Source: a virus. Taken from it: a DNA stretch of 22,112 bases. Where the stretch lies: positions 1 to 22,112 of the IMG/VR virus record IMGVR_UViG_3300043449_001774; one strand, written 5' to 3'. Positions 1 through 7,383 of the stretch are shown here, piece after piece (the first letter of the stretch is position 1; the number at the start of each line of letters is the position of its first letter). The translations under genes were made by a program, and so were the position numbers. A model generated the notes under the pieces. That model worked only from the letters and a program-made list of their open reading frames with translations, was not told the origin of the DNA and did not search any database.

Positions 1-2
1 CC

Positions 3-101
3 GGTGTGCGCACCGGTGGCAAGTCCGTGATCGAAGACATCACCGAAGCGCGCGACACGCTGACCCGCTACCTGCAATTGCACGGCGCTGCAAAGCAATG
101 A
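3..101 (+). CDS. C-terminal end of an unidentified phage gene (truncated by window edge)
   Basis: The third forward frame is open from the first base to a TGA at 99-101. It gives the last 32 residues of a protein, starting GVRTGGKSVIED and ending LHGAAKQ. The tail looks helical and amphipathic, with no diagnostic motif. It lies 46 bases before the exonuclease gene on the same strand, so it probably belongs to the same replication operon. In N4-type phages replication proteins such as the DNA polymerase lie upstream of the primase, but I cannot assign this fragment. Confidence 0.6.
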   Translation, partial: GVRTGGKSVIEDITEARDTLTRYLQLHGAAKQ

Positions 102-147
102 TGCGGCCTCCCTCCGCTTCTTCGATCAACCAAAAAAGGTTTCCCCC

Positions 148-1149
148 ATGACTGCACGTTACGCAAACGTCTCCGAAGTTCCGTTGGCGCTGGCCGTATT
201 CCTGGCCAGTGACTTCTACGACCACAACGACGACCCCAACACGATCAGCGCAACCACGCTGCTCAAACCCATCCGTCAGATCGTTCTGCCAAGCCGCATC
301 CCTCCAGGTGAAGGCCTGGTGAATCTGGCCGACATGATGAACAGCCGCATGGGTACCGCCATTCACGACGGGATCGAAAAAGCGTGGATGACCAATTACC
401 GTGAAGCCATGCGAGCCATTGGCCTGCCGGATCGCGTCATCAACAAGGTCGTGATCAATCCGGATCCGCACACACTTGAGCTGAACCCGGATGCCATCCC
501 GATCTATCTGGAGCAGCGCTTAAAGCGTCAGCTGGGCAAGTGGATGATCACCGGCAAGTTCGACTTTGTCGGTGAAGGCCGCGTGCAGGACTTCAAGTCC
601 ACCAGCACCTTCACGTACATGAAGCAGACCGGCTCGGACAAGTACCCGCAGCAAGGCAGCATCTACCGCTGGCTCGACTCGAAGATGATCCACCAGGATC
701 AGATGGACATCCATTACATCTTCACCGACTGGAAAGCGGCGCTGTCGAAGACCGATCCCAACTATCCGCCCCGCCGGTTCCACAAGCAGTCGTATCAGCT
801 GATGTCGCTTGCCGAGACGGAGAACTTTATCCGTCAGAAGCTTGCGCTCATCGAGAAGTTTTTCGATGCACCTGAAGAAGAAATTCCTCTGTGCTCGGAT
901 GACGATCTGTGGCGCTCGGAACCAGTCTTCAAATACTACAAGGATCCGGCCAACGCCAACATCCCAGGCAAGCGCAGCACCAAGAACTTCGACACCCGTC
1001 AGGAGGCCGTTATTTTCATGAGTGAAAAGGGCGGCGTCGGCACGGTCAAAGAAGTCCCAGGCCAGGTCACTGCCTGCAAATACTGCCCCGCATTCGCGGC
1101 GTGCAACCAGAAGGATCAGCTGATTGCATCGGGTGATCTGATTCTCTAA
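148..1149 (+). CDS. PD-(D/E)XK nuclease (RecB/Cas4-like exonuclease)
   Basis: The 333-aa protein carries the PD-(D/E)XK nuclease core. The motif GTAIHDGIE contains His73, the usual N-terminal histidine of RecB-type nucleases. GKFDF has Asp139, QDFKS has Asp148 and Lys150, and QGSIYRW supplies the QxxxY helix (Gln169, Tyr173). These would bind the metal and cut DNA, probably as an exonuclease in recombination or host DNA breakdown. The C-terminus has a CxxCx5C cluster (Cys310, Cys313, Cys319) like the three C-terminal iron-sulphur cysteines of Cas4/AddB. No N-terminal partner cysteine is visible, so a cluster or zinc site is possible but unproven. The start is preceded by AAAAAAGG. The primase gene follows 17 bases later, suggesting one operon. 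The nuclease fold is clear; the exact substrate is inferred. Confidence 0.85.
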   Translation: MTARYANVSEVPLALAVFLASDFYDHNDDPNTISATTLLKPIRQIVLPSRIPPGEGLVNLADMMNSRMGTAIHDGIEKAWMTNYREAMRAIGLPDRVINKVVINPDPHTLELNPDAIPIYLEQRLKRQLGKWMITGKFDFVGEGRVQDFKSTSTFTYMKQTGSDKYPQQGSIYRWLDSKMIHQDQMDIHYIFTDWKAALSKTDPNYPPRRFHKQSYQLMSLAETENFIRQKLALIEKFFDAPEEEIPLCSDDDLWRSEPVFKYYKDPANANIPGKRSTKNFDTRQEAVIFMSEKGGVGTVKEVPGQVTACKYCPAFAACNQKDQLIASGDLIL

Positions 1150-1166
1150 TTCAACGAAAGACCCCC

Positions 1167-3308
1167 ATGAAATCCTACGACGAGATGGAGTTCAACCCGA
1201 CTTCCGAAAAGCTGGTCAACATCCTTTGCAGCAAGACCCAGAACAGCAACCCGCTGTTTTTCCGAGTGCTGGTGGGCTACTACTTCAGCCTGGTGGCTTC
1301 GATGATGCGCACATCCATCGCCACGCATGATCGCGGGGACATCCCCGTGAACATGTATGCCTTGAACCTGAGCACATCGGGTTCGGGCAAAGGCTTCTCG
1401 ACCAACATCATCGAGAACCAGGTGATCAACCAGTTCCGTGGCCGTTTCCTCGAAGAGACGTTCCCGATCCTGGCTGAAAGCAACCTGCCCAAGCTGGCCC
1501 TGAAACGAGCCAACCGCAAGAGCAGCGATCCGGATGAGGAGCTGGTGCGCGTGCAGAAGGAGTTCGAAGGCCTGGGTTCCCTGGTTTTCAGCTTCGACTC
1601 GGGCACACCGGCCGCCGTGAAGCAGATGCGTCACAAGCTGCTGATGGCCGATGCCGGTTCGGTGAACCTGCAGATCGACGAGATCGGTTCGAACCTGGTG
1701 GGCAACGTGGACGTGTTGAACACGTTCCTGGAGCTCTACGACATGGGCCTGATCAAGCAGAAGCTGATCAAGAACACGACGGAGAACACCCGCAACGAGG
1801 AGATCGTCGGCCGCACGCCCACCAACATGCTGCTGTTCGGCACACCTTCAAAGCTGTTGAACGGCAGCAAGACCGAGGAGGAGCTGTACTCGATGCTGGA
1901 GACGGGCTATGCGCGTCGCTGCTTCTTCGGCTACAGCCGGGCTTCCAACAAAGCCATCGACATGACCCCGGAGGAGGTCTACACGCAGCTCACAAACCAG
2001 GACAGCAACACCTACCTGGAAGAGCTGTCGGATCGTCTGGAAGCACTGGCCGACATCATCAACGTCAACAAGCGTCTGGTGATGAGCAAGGAAACCAGTC
2101 TGCTGCTGATCGAGTACCGCCTGAAGTGCGAGCGCGAAGCGGAGCTGTACGCCGAGCACGAGGAGATCAAGAAAGCCGAGATCTCTCACCGCTACTTCAA
2201 AGCCCTGAAGCTGGCCGGCGCGTATGCGTTTATCGACGACTCGCCCGAGCTGACCCAGGAACACCTGTACCAGGCCATCAAGCTGGCCGAGGAATCCGGT
2301 GGTGCGTTCAATCAGCTGCTGACCCGCGACCGTGCTTACGTGAAGCTGGCCAAGTACATCGCCACCTGCAAGCGTGACGTGACTCAAGCCGATCTGGTCG
2401 AAGACCTGCCGTTCTATCGTGGAGCGGCCGGTCAGAAATCCGAGATGCTGAGCCTGGCCATCGCCTACGGCTACAAGAACAACATCATCATCAAGAAGTC
2501 ATTCTCCGATGGGATCGAGTTCCTGCGCGGCGAGACGCTCAAGGAGACCGATCTGAACAAGATCGTCGTGAGCTACAGCCACGACATCACGACCGACTAC
2601 CGCAACGAGTATGCCCCGTTTGATCAGCTGCACCGGCTGACTCAAGCGCCCGGTCTGCACTGGGTGGCCCACCACCTGAACGGCGGCTACCGCAATGAAG
2701 AAAACTGCATGCCAGGTTTCAACATGGTGGTGATCGACGTGGACGGCGGCGTGAACATGAGCACCGTCAAGCTGCTTCTGAAGAACTACAAGTTCCTGCT
2801 CTACACGACCAAGCGACACACCGATGTCGAGAACCGGTTCCGAATCATCCTACCAATCAATTACGAGCTGGCTCTGGATGCCAAGGACTACAAAGAGTTC
2901 ATGGCCAACATCTTCGAGTGGCTTCCATTCGAAGTGGACACAGCAACCAATCAGCGCGCTCGCAAGTGGCTGTCTCACGACGGCACCTACGAGTACAACG
3001 AAGGTGAAGTGCTCGACGCCTTGCCCTTCATTCCGAAGACCAGCAAGAACGAAGAGCGCAAGGAGCTGATGAACTCGCAGCAATCCATGGACAACCTGGA
3101 GCGCTGGGTGATCAACAACATCGGCGACGGCAATCGCAACAACATGCTGCTGCGCTTTGCCATGATCCTGTTGGATGGTGGCTTCGATTTCGAAGCGATC
3201 CGTCAGCGAGTCATCTCGCTCAACAACAAGATCGTCGACAAGCTGGACGAAGCCGAGATCATGGCAACTATTATGGTCACGGTTGCCAAGTCAATGGCTA
3301 AGCGATGA
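1167..3308 (+). CDS. Helicase-primase fusion, N4 gp42-like (DUF3987-type ATPase plus archaeo-eukaryotic primase)
   Basis: The 713-aa protein joins two enzymes. The N-terminal half (about 1-450) is a P-loop ATPase: a Walker A-like GSGKG with Lys75, a Walker B QIDEIG with Asp171-Glu172, and an arginine-rich ARRCFFGY sensor-like segment, as in DUF3987 helicases. The C-terminal half has archaeo-eukaryotic primase motifs: VIDVDGG (Asp524, Asp526), TKRHTD (His551) followed by NRFRIILP, and FEVDTATNQRARKW (Asp591). A PriCT-like tail begins GDGNRNNMLLRFA. It should unwind DNA and make primers at the phage fork. The Walker A loop has Gly rather than Ser/Thr after Lys75, which is unusual. The last 11 codons (3273-3305) appear to have been replaced by the HNH cassette that starts inside its stop codon. 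The assignment to the N4 gp42 family is from motif order and neighbours. Confidence 0.88.
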   Translation: MKSYDEMEFNPTSEKLVNILCSKTQNSNPLFFRVLVGYYFSLVASMMRTSIATHDRGDIPVNMYALNLSTSGSGKGFSTNIIENQVINQFRGRFLEETFPILAESNLPKLALKRANRKSSDPDEELVRVQKEFEGLGSLVFSFDSGTPAAVKQMRHKLLMADAGSVNLQIDEIGSNLVGNVDVLNTFLELYDMGLIKQKLIKNTTENTRNEEIVGRTPTNMLLFGTPSKLLNGSKTEEELYSMLETGYARRCFFGYSRASNKAIDMTPEEVYTQLTNQDSNTYLEELSDRLEALADIINVNKRLVMSKETSLLLIEYRLKCEREAELYAEHEEIKKAEISHRYFKALKLAGAYAFIDDSPELTQEHLYQAIKLAEESGGAFNQLLTRDRAYVKLAKYIATCKRDVTQADLVEDLPFYRGAAGQKSEMLSLAIAYGYKNNIIIKKSFSDGIEFLRGETLKETDLNKIVVSYSHDITTDYRNEYAPFDQLHRLTQAPGLHWVAHHLNGGYRNEENCMPGFNMVVIDVDGGVNMSTVKLLLKNYKFLLYTTKRHTDVENRFRIILPINYELALDAKDYKEFMANIFEWLPFEVDTATNQRARKWLSHDGTYEYNEGEVLDALPFIPKTSKNEERKELMNSQQSMDNLERWVINNIGDGNRNNMLLRFAMILLDGGFDFEAIRQRVISLNNKIVDKLDEAEIMATIMVTVAKSMAKR

Positions 3309-3859
3309 TGCAAGAAATCCATAACGGGCGATACGGTGTGGATGAAATAGGCTTCGTCTATTCTTTGCGTAACCACGCAGGGAATCGACGAACCTCACCA
3401 AAACGGATCGCAACAAAAAGAACGCCTGCTGGTTATTTGACTTGTGGTGCCTATAAAGATGGGCCTACAGGAACCAAGCGCCGAACATATTTTGTTCATC
3501 GGCTGGTTGCATTGGCATGGGTTCCTAACCCATGCAACAAACCAAACGTAAACCACATTGACGGCAACAAAACAAATAATCACCCAAGCAATCTTGAATG
3601 GGTTACTTCAAGCGAGAATTCACTCCACGCTTTTCGTCTTGGACTTCGACATGCAAACCCTGCCCCTTACAAAGGCAGGTTCAATGAGCAGCATCCAAAA
3701 AGCGCGCCTATCCGCCAATTGACTTTGAACGGGGAAGTTGTCCAGACTTTTCCATCAATGCAAGAAGCAAAGCGCCAAGGGTTCTCGCAAGCAAACATAT
3801 CATCGGTAATTGCAGGTAAACGCCAATCGCATAAAGGTTTCCGATGGGAACTTGCATGA
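3305..3859 (+). CDS. HNH homing endonuclease (free-standing)
   Basis: The 184-aa protein has the phage HNH endonuclease layout. A NUMOD4-like N-terminus (about 5-50) is followed by VHRLVALAW (His65-Arg66), then NHIDGNKTNN (Asn83, His84, Asp86, Asn88) and NLEWVT (Asn95, Trp99). The C-terminus (about 130-184) is a NUMOD1-like DNA-binding region ending in SHKGFRW. It probably nicks or cuts a site in a related phage lacking the element, so that repair copies it in. The start ATG overlaps the primase stop (ATGATG at 3305-3310), so translation is likely coupled. Its base composition is clearly more A+T-rich than the surrounding genes, suggesting acquisition. Immediately after it lies a remnant of the displaced primase tail. 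Two start codons are possible, 3305 or 3308. Confidence 0.9.
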   Translation: MMQEIHNGRYGVDEIGFVYSLRNHAGNRRTSPKRIATKRTPAGYLTCGAYKDGPTGTKRRTYFVHRLVALAWVPNPCNKPNVNHIDGNKTNNHPSNLEWVTSSENSLHAFRLGLRHANPAPYKGRFNEQHPKSAPIRQLTLNGEVVQTFPSMQEAKRQGFSQANISSVIAGKRQSHKGFRWELA

Positions 3860-3891
3860 TCACCGTGGCTAAGGCCATTTCCAAACGATAA
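3856..3891 (+). pseudogene. Displaced 3' end of the primase gene
   Basis: These 36 bases read MITVAKAISKR then TAA. The primase ends MVTVAKSMAKR then TGA (3273-3308). Seven of 11 residues are identical, the other four are conservative, and about 25 of 36 bases match, most codons differing only at the third base. The copy begins within the last codons of the HNH gene (the ATG overlaps its stop) and has no ribosome-binding role of its own. The simplest reading is that the HNH cassette inserted about 11 codons before the original primase stop and brought a recoded replacement tail, leaving the old tail as dead sequence. Confidence 0.75.
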
Positions 3892-3940
3892 AAGGCAAGT
3901 CCATGGATGACTTCATGGACGCCCTTCGATATTTAATGAA

Positions 3941-3945
3941 AGGAG
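3941..3945 (+). promoter_or_regulatory. Ribosome-binding site deciding the start of the MGCDIH gene
   Basis: AGGAG lies five bases before the ATG at 3951 and supports the shorter, family-typical start over the in-frame ATG at 3903. Confidence 0.65.
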
Positions 3946-3950
3946 CCCAC

Positions 3951-4421
3951 ATGGGCTGCGATATTCACTGGCACTCCGAAACCAAACGCAATGGTCAATG
4001 GGAGTGCGATCAAGCTGATTCGTTTCAGCTGCTTGAAGACGAAGACAATGCTCCTGACATGGATGCTTTTCCGGGTCGTGGGCGAGACTATTGGAAGTTC
4101 GGTTTGCTTCAACAAGTCAGATCGGTTTTTGACTGGTCTTTTGATGAGCGCATCAAATTTCCAAAAGATGCTTCACCAGAAATTCGTCAGATGTTTGAAG
4201 AGTGGAGTGGTGACGCTCACAGCGAAGGCTATCGAACTCGTGAAGAGCTCAAAGCCAAGCTGGAAGAACTCAAGGGCCTGAAAGCTCAGCAGCTAATCAG
4301 TCCCAGCAAAGAGGCAGAAGTGATCGACCATCACTTCCGTTGCCTAGTAAACATGCTCGGCAATTTGACCTCAGAAGTGCCTGAAAGCGATCAACGCATC
4401 GTCTTCTGGTTCGACAACTGA
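3951..4421 (+). CDS. MGCDIH-family phage protein of unknown function
   Basis: The protein starts MGCDIHWHSE, the hallmark of a widespread phage/bacterial family of unknown role. It continues with the family-type RDYWKFGLLQQVR segment and a GDAHSEGYRTREEL segment matching the usual 'HS...EL' block. The length is 156 aa from the ATG at 3951, which has AGGAG at 3941-3945 five bases upstream. The reading frame stays open upstream to an ATG at 3903, also with a Shine-Dalgarno-like AAAAGG (3890-3895). That would add MDDFMDALRYLMKGAH. I prefer 3951 because family members begin with MGCDIH. Like the HNH gene it is more A+T-rich than the genes around it and lies between primase and ATPase genes that are neighbours in N4, so it may be accessory cargo. 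Confidence 0.75.
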   Translation: MGCDIHWHSETKRNGQWECDQADSFQLLEDEDNAPDMDAFPGRGRDYWKFGLLQQVRSVFDWSFDERIKFPKDASPEIRQMFEEWSGDAHSEGYRTREELKAKLEELKGLKAQQLISPSKEAEVIDHHFRCLVNMLGNLTSEVPESDQRIVFWFDN

Positions 4422-4475
4422 TCAAGCCGTGGGGCGCTCTCCGGCGCTCCTGCGGAAAACCAAACAAGGAAACCG

Positions 4476-5201
4476 ATGTCCGACATTAACGACCACCTGG
4501 TCCTGCTCTGTGGCAAGTCTGCCACGGGCAAGTCCGCTTCCCTGATGGGATTGAAAGACCCCGAGGGCGTGCTCTACCTCAATTGCGAGGCAGGCAAGCG
4601 CCTTCCATTCCGGGCCAAGTTCATCCAGAAAACGGTCACCGACCCGCTTCAGATCAACGAGGCATTCGACTGGGCCGAAGGCAAGCCAGAGATTCACACC
4701 ATCGTGATCGACAGCCTGACCTATCTGCTCGACATGTATGAGAGCCTGTACGTGCTGAATTCCAGCAACGGCATGCAGGCCTGGGGCCAGTTCGCTCAGT
4801 ACTACAAGACGCTGATGCAGCAGTACGTGGCCCGTTCCACGAAGAAGATTATCTTCACTGCGCACACGTCCGATACGCTGAACGAATCCGAGATGCTGAT
4901 GGAAACCAAGGTGCCGGTCAAAGGCTCCTTGAAGAACAACGGCATCGAGAGCTACTTCACCGTCGTCATCGCGTCGAAGAAGGTGCCTCTCAAAGCGCTG
5001 AAGGATTATTCGTCGGAGCTTCTGACGATCACTCCTGAAGAGGAAGCACTTGGCTTCAAGTATGTCTTCCAGACCAAGATCACAAAAGACTCAGTCAATG
5101 AACGTCTGCGTGGTCCTCTCGGGTTGTTCGATACAAAGGAGACTTTTATCGACAACAATATGCAGTTGGTTTTTGACCGACTCAAAGAGTACTACGCTTA
5201 A
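4476..5201 (+). CDS. RecA-like P-loop ATPase (Sak4-like, N4 gp43-like)
   Basis: The 241-aa protein opens with a strand and a perfect Walker A loop, GKSATGKS (Gly13-Ser20). Walker B follows as TIVIDSLTYLLD (Asp79), and the next core strand is KKIIFTAHTSD. This is the compact RecA-like fold of phage Sak4 single-strand annealing/recombination ATPases (AAA_24 type). It probably works on DNA with the SSB-like protein encoded next, a pairing common in phages. AACAAGGAA precedes the ATG by a few bases. In N4 the gp42, gp43 and gp44 genes are adjacent; here the HNH and MGCDIH genes intervene. The ATPase fold is clear; the recombination role rests on family and neighbours. Confidence 0.85.
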   Translation: MSDINDHLVLLCGKSATGKSASLMGLKDPEGVLYLNCEAGKRLPFRAKFIQKTVTDPLQINEAFDWAEGKPEIHTIVIDSLTYLLDMYESLYVLNSSNGMQAWGQFAQYYKTLMQQYVARSTKKIIFTAHTSDTLNESEMLMETKVPVKGSLKNNGIESYFTVVIASKKVPLKALKDYSSELLTITPEEEALGFKYVFQTKITKDSVNERLRGPLGLFDTKETFIDNNMQLVFDRLKEYYA

Positions 5202-5256
5202 AGCGCAGTCTTCATTTCCTTAATCCAAACCATTCTCAACATCAGAAAGAAACATC

Positions 5257-5991
5257 ATGAGCTTGCTCGCATCACTCGCAACTGACAACACCATCGAAGA
5301 CGAAACCGACAGCGTAGGCAACGGCGGCCCGCTGGAGTCCGGCCTGTACCTGTGCACCGTGGCCATGGCCTACCTGTCCAAAGCCTCCAGCGGCGCTCTG
5401 GGCTTGGTCCTTACCTTGAAGACCGACGCCGGCAAAGAGTTCCGCCAGACCCTCTGGATGACTTCCGGCACAGCCAAGGGTGGCAAGAACTACTACGAGA
5501 AGGACGGTGAGAAGCGCTACTTGCCTGGCTTCAACCATGCCAACAGCTTGGCCTTGCTGACCTGCGGCAAAGAGATTTCTCAGATGGAGACCGAAACCAA
5601 AGTGGTCAACATCTACTCGGCCGAAGCCAAGTCTGAAGTGCCCACCAAAGTGGAAGTGCCAATGGATCTGCTGAACAAGGAAATCTTGGTCGGTCTCCTC
5701 AAGCAAACGGTCGACAAGACCAAGAAGAACGACGCAGGTGTTTACGAAGCCACAGGTGAAACCCGTGACGAAAACGACATCGACAAGCTGTTCCGTGCCA
5801 AGGATCGCATGACCACAGCTGAGATCCGTGCTCAAGCTGAAACCGCTGCCTTTGTGGACACCTGGGATGCCAAGCATACCGGCACCACAAAGAACAAGGC
5901 CAAGGGAGCTTCTGGTACTCCAGGTGCACCCAAGGCCCCAGGTGCTGCTCCTGCAGCTGCCAAGAAGCCGACAAACAGTCTTTTTGCCTGA
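5257..5991 (+). CDS. Probable single-stranded DNA-binding protein (N4 gp44-like / DUF669-like)
   Basis: The 244-aa protein has a beta-rich N-terminal domain (about 25-125) with the SGLYLCTVAMAYLSKASSGA pattern typical of phage SSB-like proteins encoded beside Sak4 ATPases. An extended middle follows, then a low-complexity Ala/Pro/Gly/Lys linker (about 210-238) and a short tail PTNSLFA. SSB-like proteins often use a flexible linker and terminal peptide to recruit replication partners. A matching NSLF tail occurs on the protein at 7974-8351. It lies 55 bases after the ATPase gene and is the last gene before a strong terminator. No invariant catalytic motif supports another function. The SSB call is based on fold pattern and position, so it is moderate. 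Confidence 0.6.
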   Translation: MSLLASLATDNTIEDETDSVGNGGPLESGLYLCTVAMAYLSKASSGALGLVLTLKTDAGKEFRQTLWMTSGTAKGGKNYYEKDGEKRYLPGFNHANSLALLTCGKEISQMETETKVVNIYSAEAKSEVPTKVEVPMDLLNKEILVGLLKQTVDKTKKNDAGVYEATGETRDENDIDKLFRAKDRMTTAEIRAQAETAAFVDTWDAKHTGTTKNKAKGASGTPGAPKAPGAAPAAAKKPTNSLFA

Positions 5992-6012
5992 CTGCTGCAA
6001 GAAGTCGGTCCC

Positions 6013-6046
6013 AGCCCGTTCTGATGAAAGTCAGACGGGCTTTTTT
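6013..6046 (+). terminator. Intrinsic terminator after the SSB-like gene
   Basis: AGCCCG...TCTGA pairs with TCAGACGGGCT around the loop TGAAAG, an 11-bp stem with one bulged T, followed directly by a T run (6041-6046). It begins 22 bases after the SSB-like stop and separates the core replication genes from the following cluster of small genes. Confidence 0.9.
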
Positions 6047-6074
6047 AACTTTTCTCCACTCATGAAAGGAATTT

Positions 6075-6284
6075 ATGCCACTTGACGGCAATACCCCGAT
6101 CGTCCTCAATCTCACGTTTGAGACGACCAACGTAGTGCTTGGTGCTCTCAGCGCTTTGCCCTACGAACGTGTGGCTGGATTGATCTCATCCATCCAACAG
6201 CAAGCTTCCCCCCAAGTAGCTGCTGCCAAAGTTTCTACCCAAACTGCACCAGTGGATTCGCAAAATCCAGTGGTCACTCAATGA
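6075..6284 (+). CDS. Small phage protein of unknown function
   Basis: The 69-aa product has a beta strand (IVLNLTFETT) and an amphipathic helix with LPYERVAGLISSIQQQA, a pattern seen in many small phage proteins without known function. The C-terminal third is Ala/Gln/Thr-rich and probably disordered. AAAGGA lies just before the ATG. It is the first gene after the terminator at 6013-6046, and its stop (6282-6284) is 12 bases before the next ATG. No enzyme motif is visible. Confidence 0.7.
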   Translation: MPLDGNTPIVLNLTFETTNVVLGALSALPYERVAGLISSIQQQASPQVAAAKVSTQTAPVDSQNPVVTQ

Positions 6285-6296
6285 TTGGATTCCTCA

Positions 6297-6581
6297 ATGA
6301 TGGAACGCACTGACACTCTGCCAGTCAAGGTCTCGGCCAGTGATATTCACGCCAAGATCATGCTGACTTCCTACCAGCTTCTGGAAGGAACCACCACAAC
6401 CATCTGCCGCATCTTGTTGCAGAACGGCTTCTCCGTGATCGGTACCAGCGCTTGCGTTGATCCGAAGGAATATAACCAGGCTCTGGGTGAGAAATACGCC
6501 TTCGAGAAAGCGTTCGATGAGATCTGGGCGTTCGAAGGCTACCTGCTCAAGCAACGACGTTTCGAGGCGGGCCTGCCATGA
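6297..6581 (+). CDS. Gp49-family phage protein (N4 Gp49 / Sf6 gene 66 type)
   Basis: The C-terminal half, VDPKEYNQALGEKYAFEKAF followed by DEIWAFEGY, matches the conserved part of the N4 Gp49/Sf6 gene 66 family (Phage_gp49_66). The N-terminal half is a predicted helix pair (ASDIHAKIMLTSYQLLEG). Function is unknown. I use the ATG at 6297 (94 aa); the next codon at 6300 is also ATG, while an in-frame TTG at 6285 has no ribosome-binding site. The stop overlaps the next ATG by four bases (ATGA), so translation is coupled to the Tad2-like gene. Its presence fits the N4-type assignment. Confidence 0.8.
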   Translation: MMERTDTLPVKVSASDIHAKIMLTSYQLLEGTTTTICRILLQNGFSVIGTSACVDPKEYNQALGEKYAFEKAFDEIWAFEGYLLKQRRFEAGLP

Positions 6582-7072
6582 ACCAGTACATCGGTGTCAA
6601 GCTGATCAATGCAAAGCCCATGACCCGGGCCGAGTACAACGCCTTTCGCGGCTGGCAGTTGCCTGCCGATGAGAACGGTGACGACGCAGGCTTCCTGGTG
6701 GAGTACCTCGATGGTGGCAAAGGCAACACGGATCTGTACGCAGGCTACGTGTCCTGGAGCCCTGAAGCGGTGTTCCACAACGCCTACGGCCCCACCAGCG
6801 GCATGACCTTCGGACTGGCGATCGAAGCCATGAAGAAGGGCTTCAAAGTGGGCCGCGCCGGCTGGAATGGCAAGGGCATGTTCGTCTACTACGTGCCAGC
6901 TGCCAGCTATCCGGCTGCGCGCAACGCAATGCAGACCATGGTGGGCATCTTCGAGAACGACATGGTTCCGTACCGTGACTATCTCGCCATGAAAACGGTC
7001 GACAACCAGGTCGTTCCCTGGCTCGCAAGTCAGACCGACATGCTGGCCAATGACTGGAGCATCGTGCAATGA
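6578..7072 (+). CDS. Tad2-like protein (DUF2829), candidate anti-Thoeris factor
   Basis: The 164-aa protein has two parts. Residues 4-70 form a common phage domain (KPMTRAEYNAFRGW, DAGFLVEYLDGG, YVSWSPEAVF). Residues 74-162 match DUF2829/Tad2: MTFGLAIEAMKKG, VGRAGWNGKGMF, then YLAMKTVDNQVVPW and SQTDMLANDW. Characterised Tad2 proteins bind the cyclic ADP-ribose-type signal made by Thoeris defence and so stop its effector. If this copy is active it would act in the cytoplasm as a signal sponge. It sits in a tightly coupled cluster, with ATGA overlaps on both sides (Gp49 family before, 104-aa protein after). Family membership is well supported; anti-Thoeris activity is inferred. Confidence 0.82.
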   Translation: MNQYIGVKLINAKPMTRAEYNAFRGWQLPADENGDDAGFLVEYLDGGKGNTDLYAGYVSWSPEAVFHNAYGPTSGMTFGLAIEAMKKGFKVGRAGWNGKGMFVYYVPAASYPAARNAMQTMVGIFENDMVPYRDYLAMKTVDNQVVPWLASQTDMLANDWSIVQ

Positions 7073-7383
7073 GCGACGACAACAACGAAAACACCCCTGG
7101 CCTGCCCGAAACCGTACCGGTGTCGGACCTGGACCAGTTTGTGCGACACCTGGTTGCCTGGCATCAGATGAAGATCACTGAACTTGAGCACATGCTCAAG
7201 ATCCCGCAAGGGGTCGAAGTGACCTTCAACGACGAAGGGCCACAAGTCCTCACCGGCGATCTGCACAAGGGCTTTCTCATCGGACTCTCACTGGGTCTGA
7301 TGGAGCTGGGAAGCTTGCCCTTTGTGTTCGAAACCGAAGAGGCAGCACCGTCCACGCCCGTCGATGAGCCTGTCAAGCACTGA
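7069..7383 (+). CDS. Conserved small phage protein, function unknown
   Basis: The 104-aa acidic protein starts at an ATG overlapping the Tad2-like stop (ATGA). Its core is a helix (DQFVRHLVAWHQMKITELEH), a short strand pair (GVEVTFNDEGPQVLTG) and a second helix (GFLIGLSLGLMELG). The ends are charged and probably flexible. There is no signal peptide; the second helix is glycine-rich but lies mid-protein. Its 3' end overlaps the RuvC-like gene by 20 bases. I do not recognise a function. Confidence 0.75.
   Translation: MSDDNNENTPGLPETVPVSDLDQFVRHLVAWHQMKITELEHMLKIPQGVEVTFNDEGPQVLTGDLHKGFLIGLSLGLMELGSLPFVFETEEAAPSTPVDEPVKH

Noticed and set aside
148-1149. CRISPR-associated Cas4
   Set aside because: Nuclease motifs and C-terminal cysteines are similar, but there is no array or other cas gene, and phage exonucleases of this fold are common in replication operons.
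6285-6299. TTG start for the Gp49-family gene
   Set aside because: There is no Shine-Dalgarno for it, and two ATG codons follow four and five codons later.
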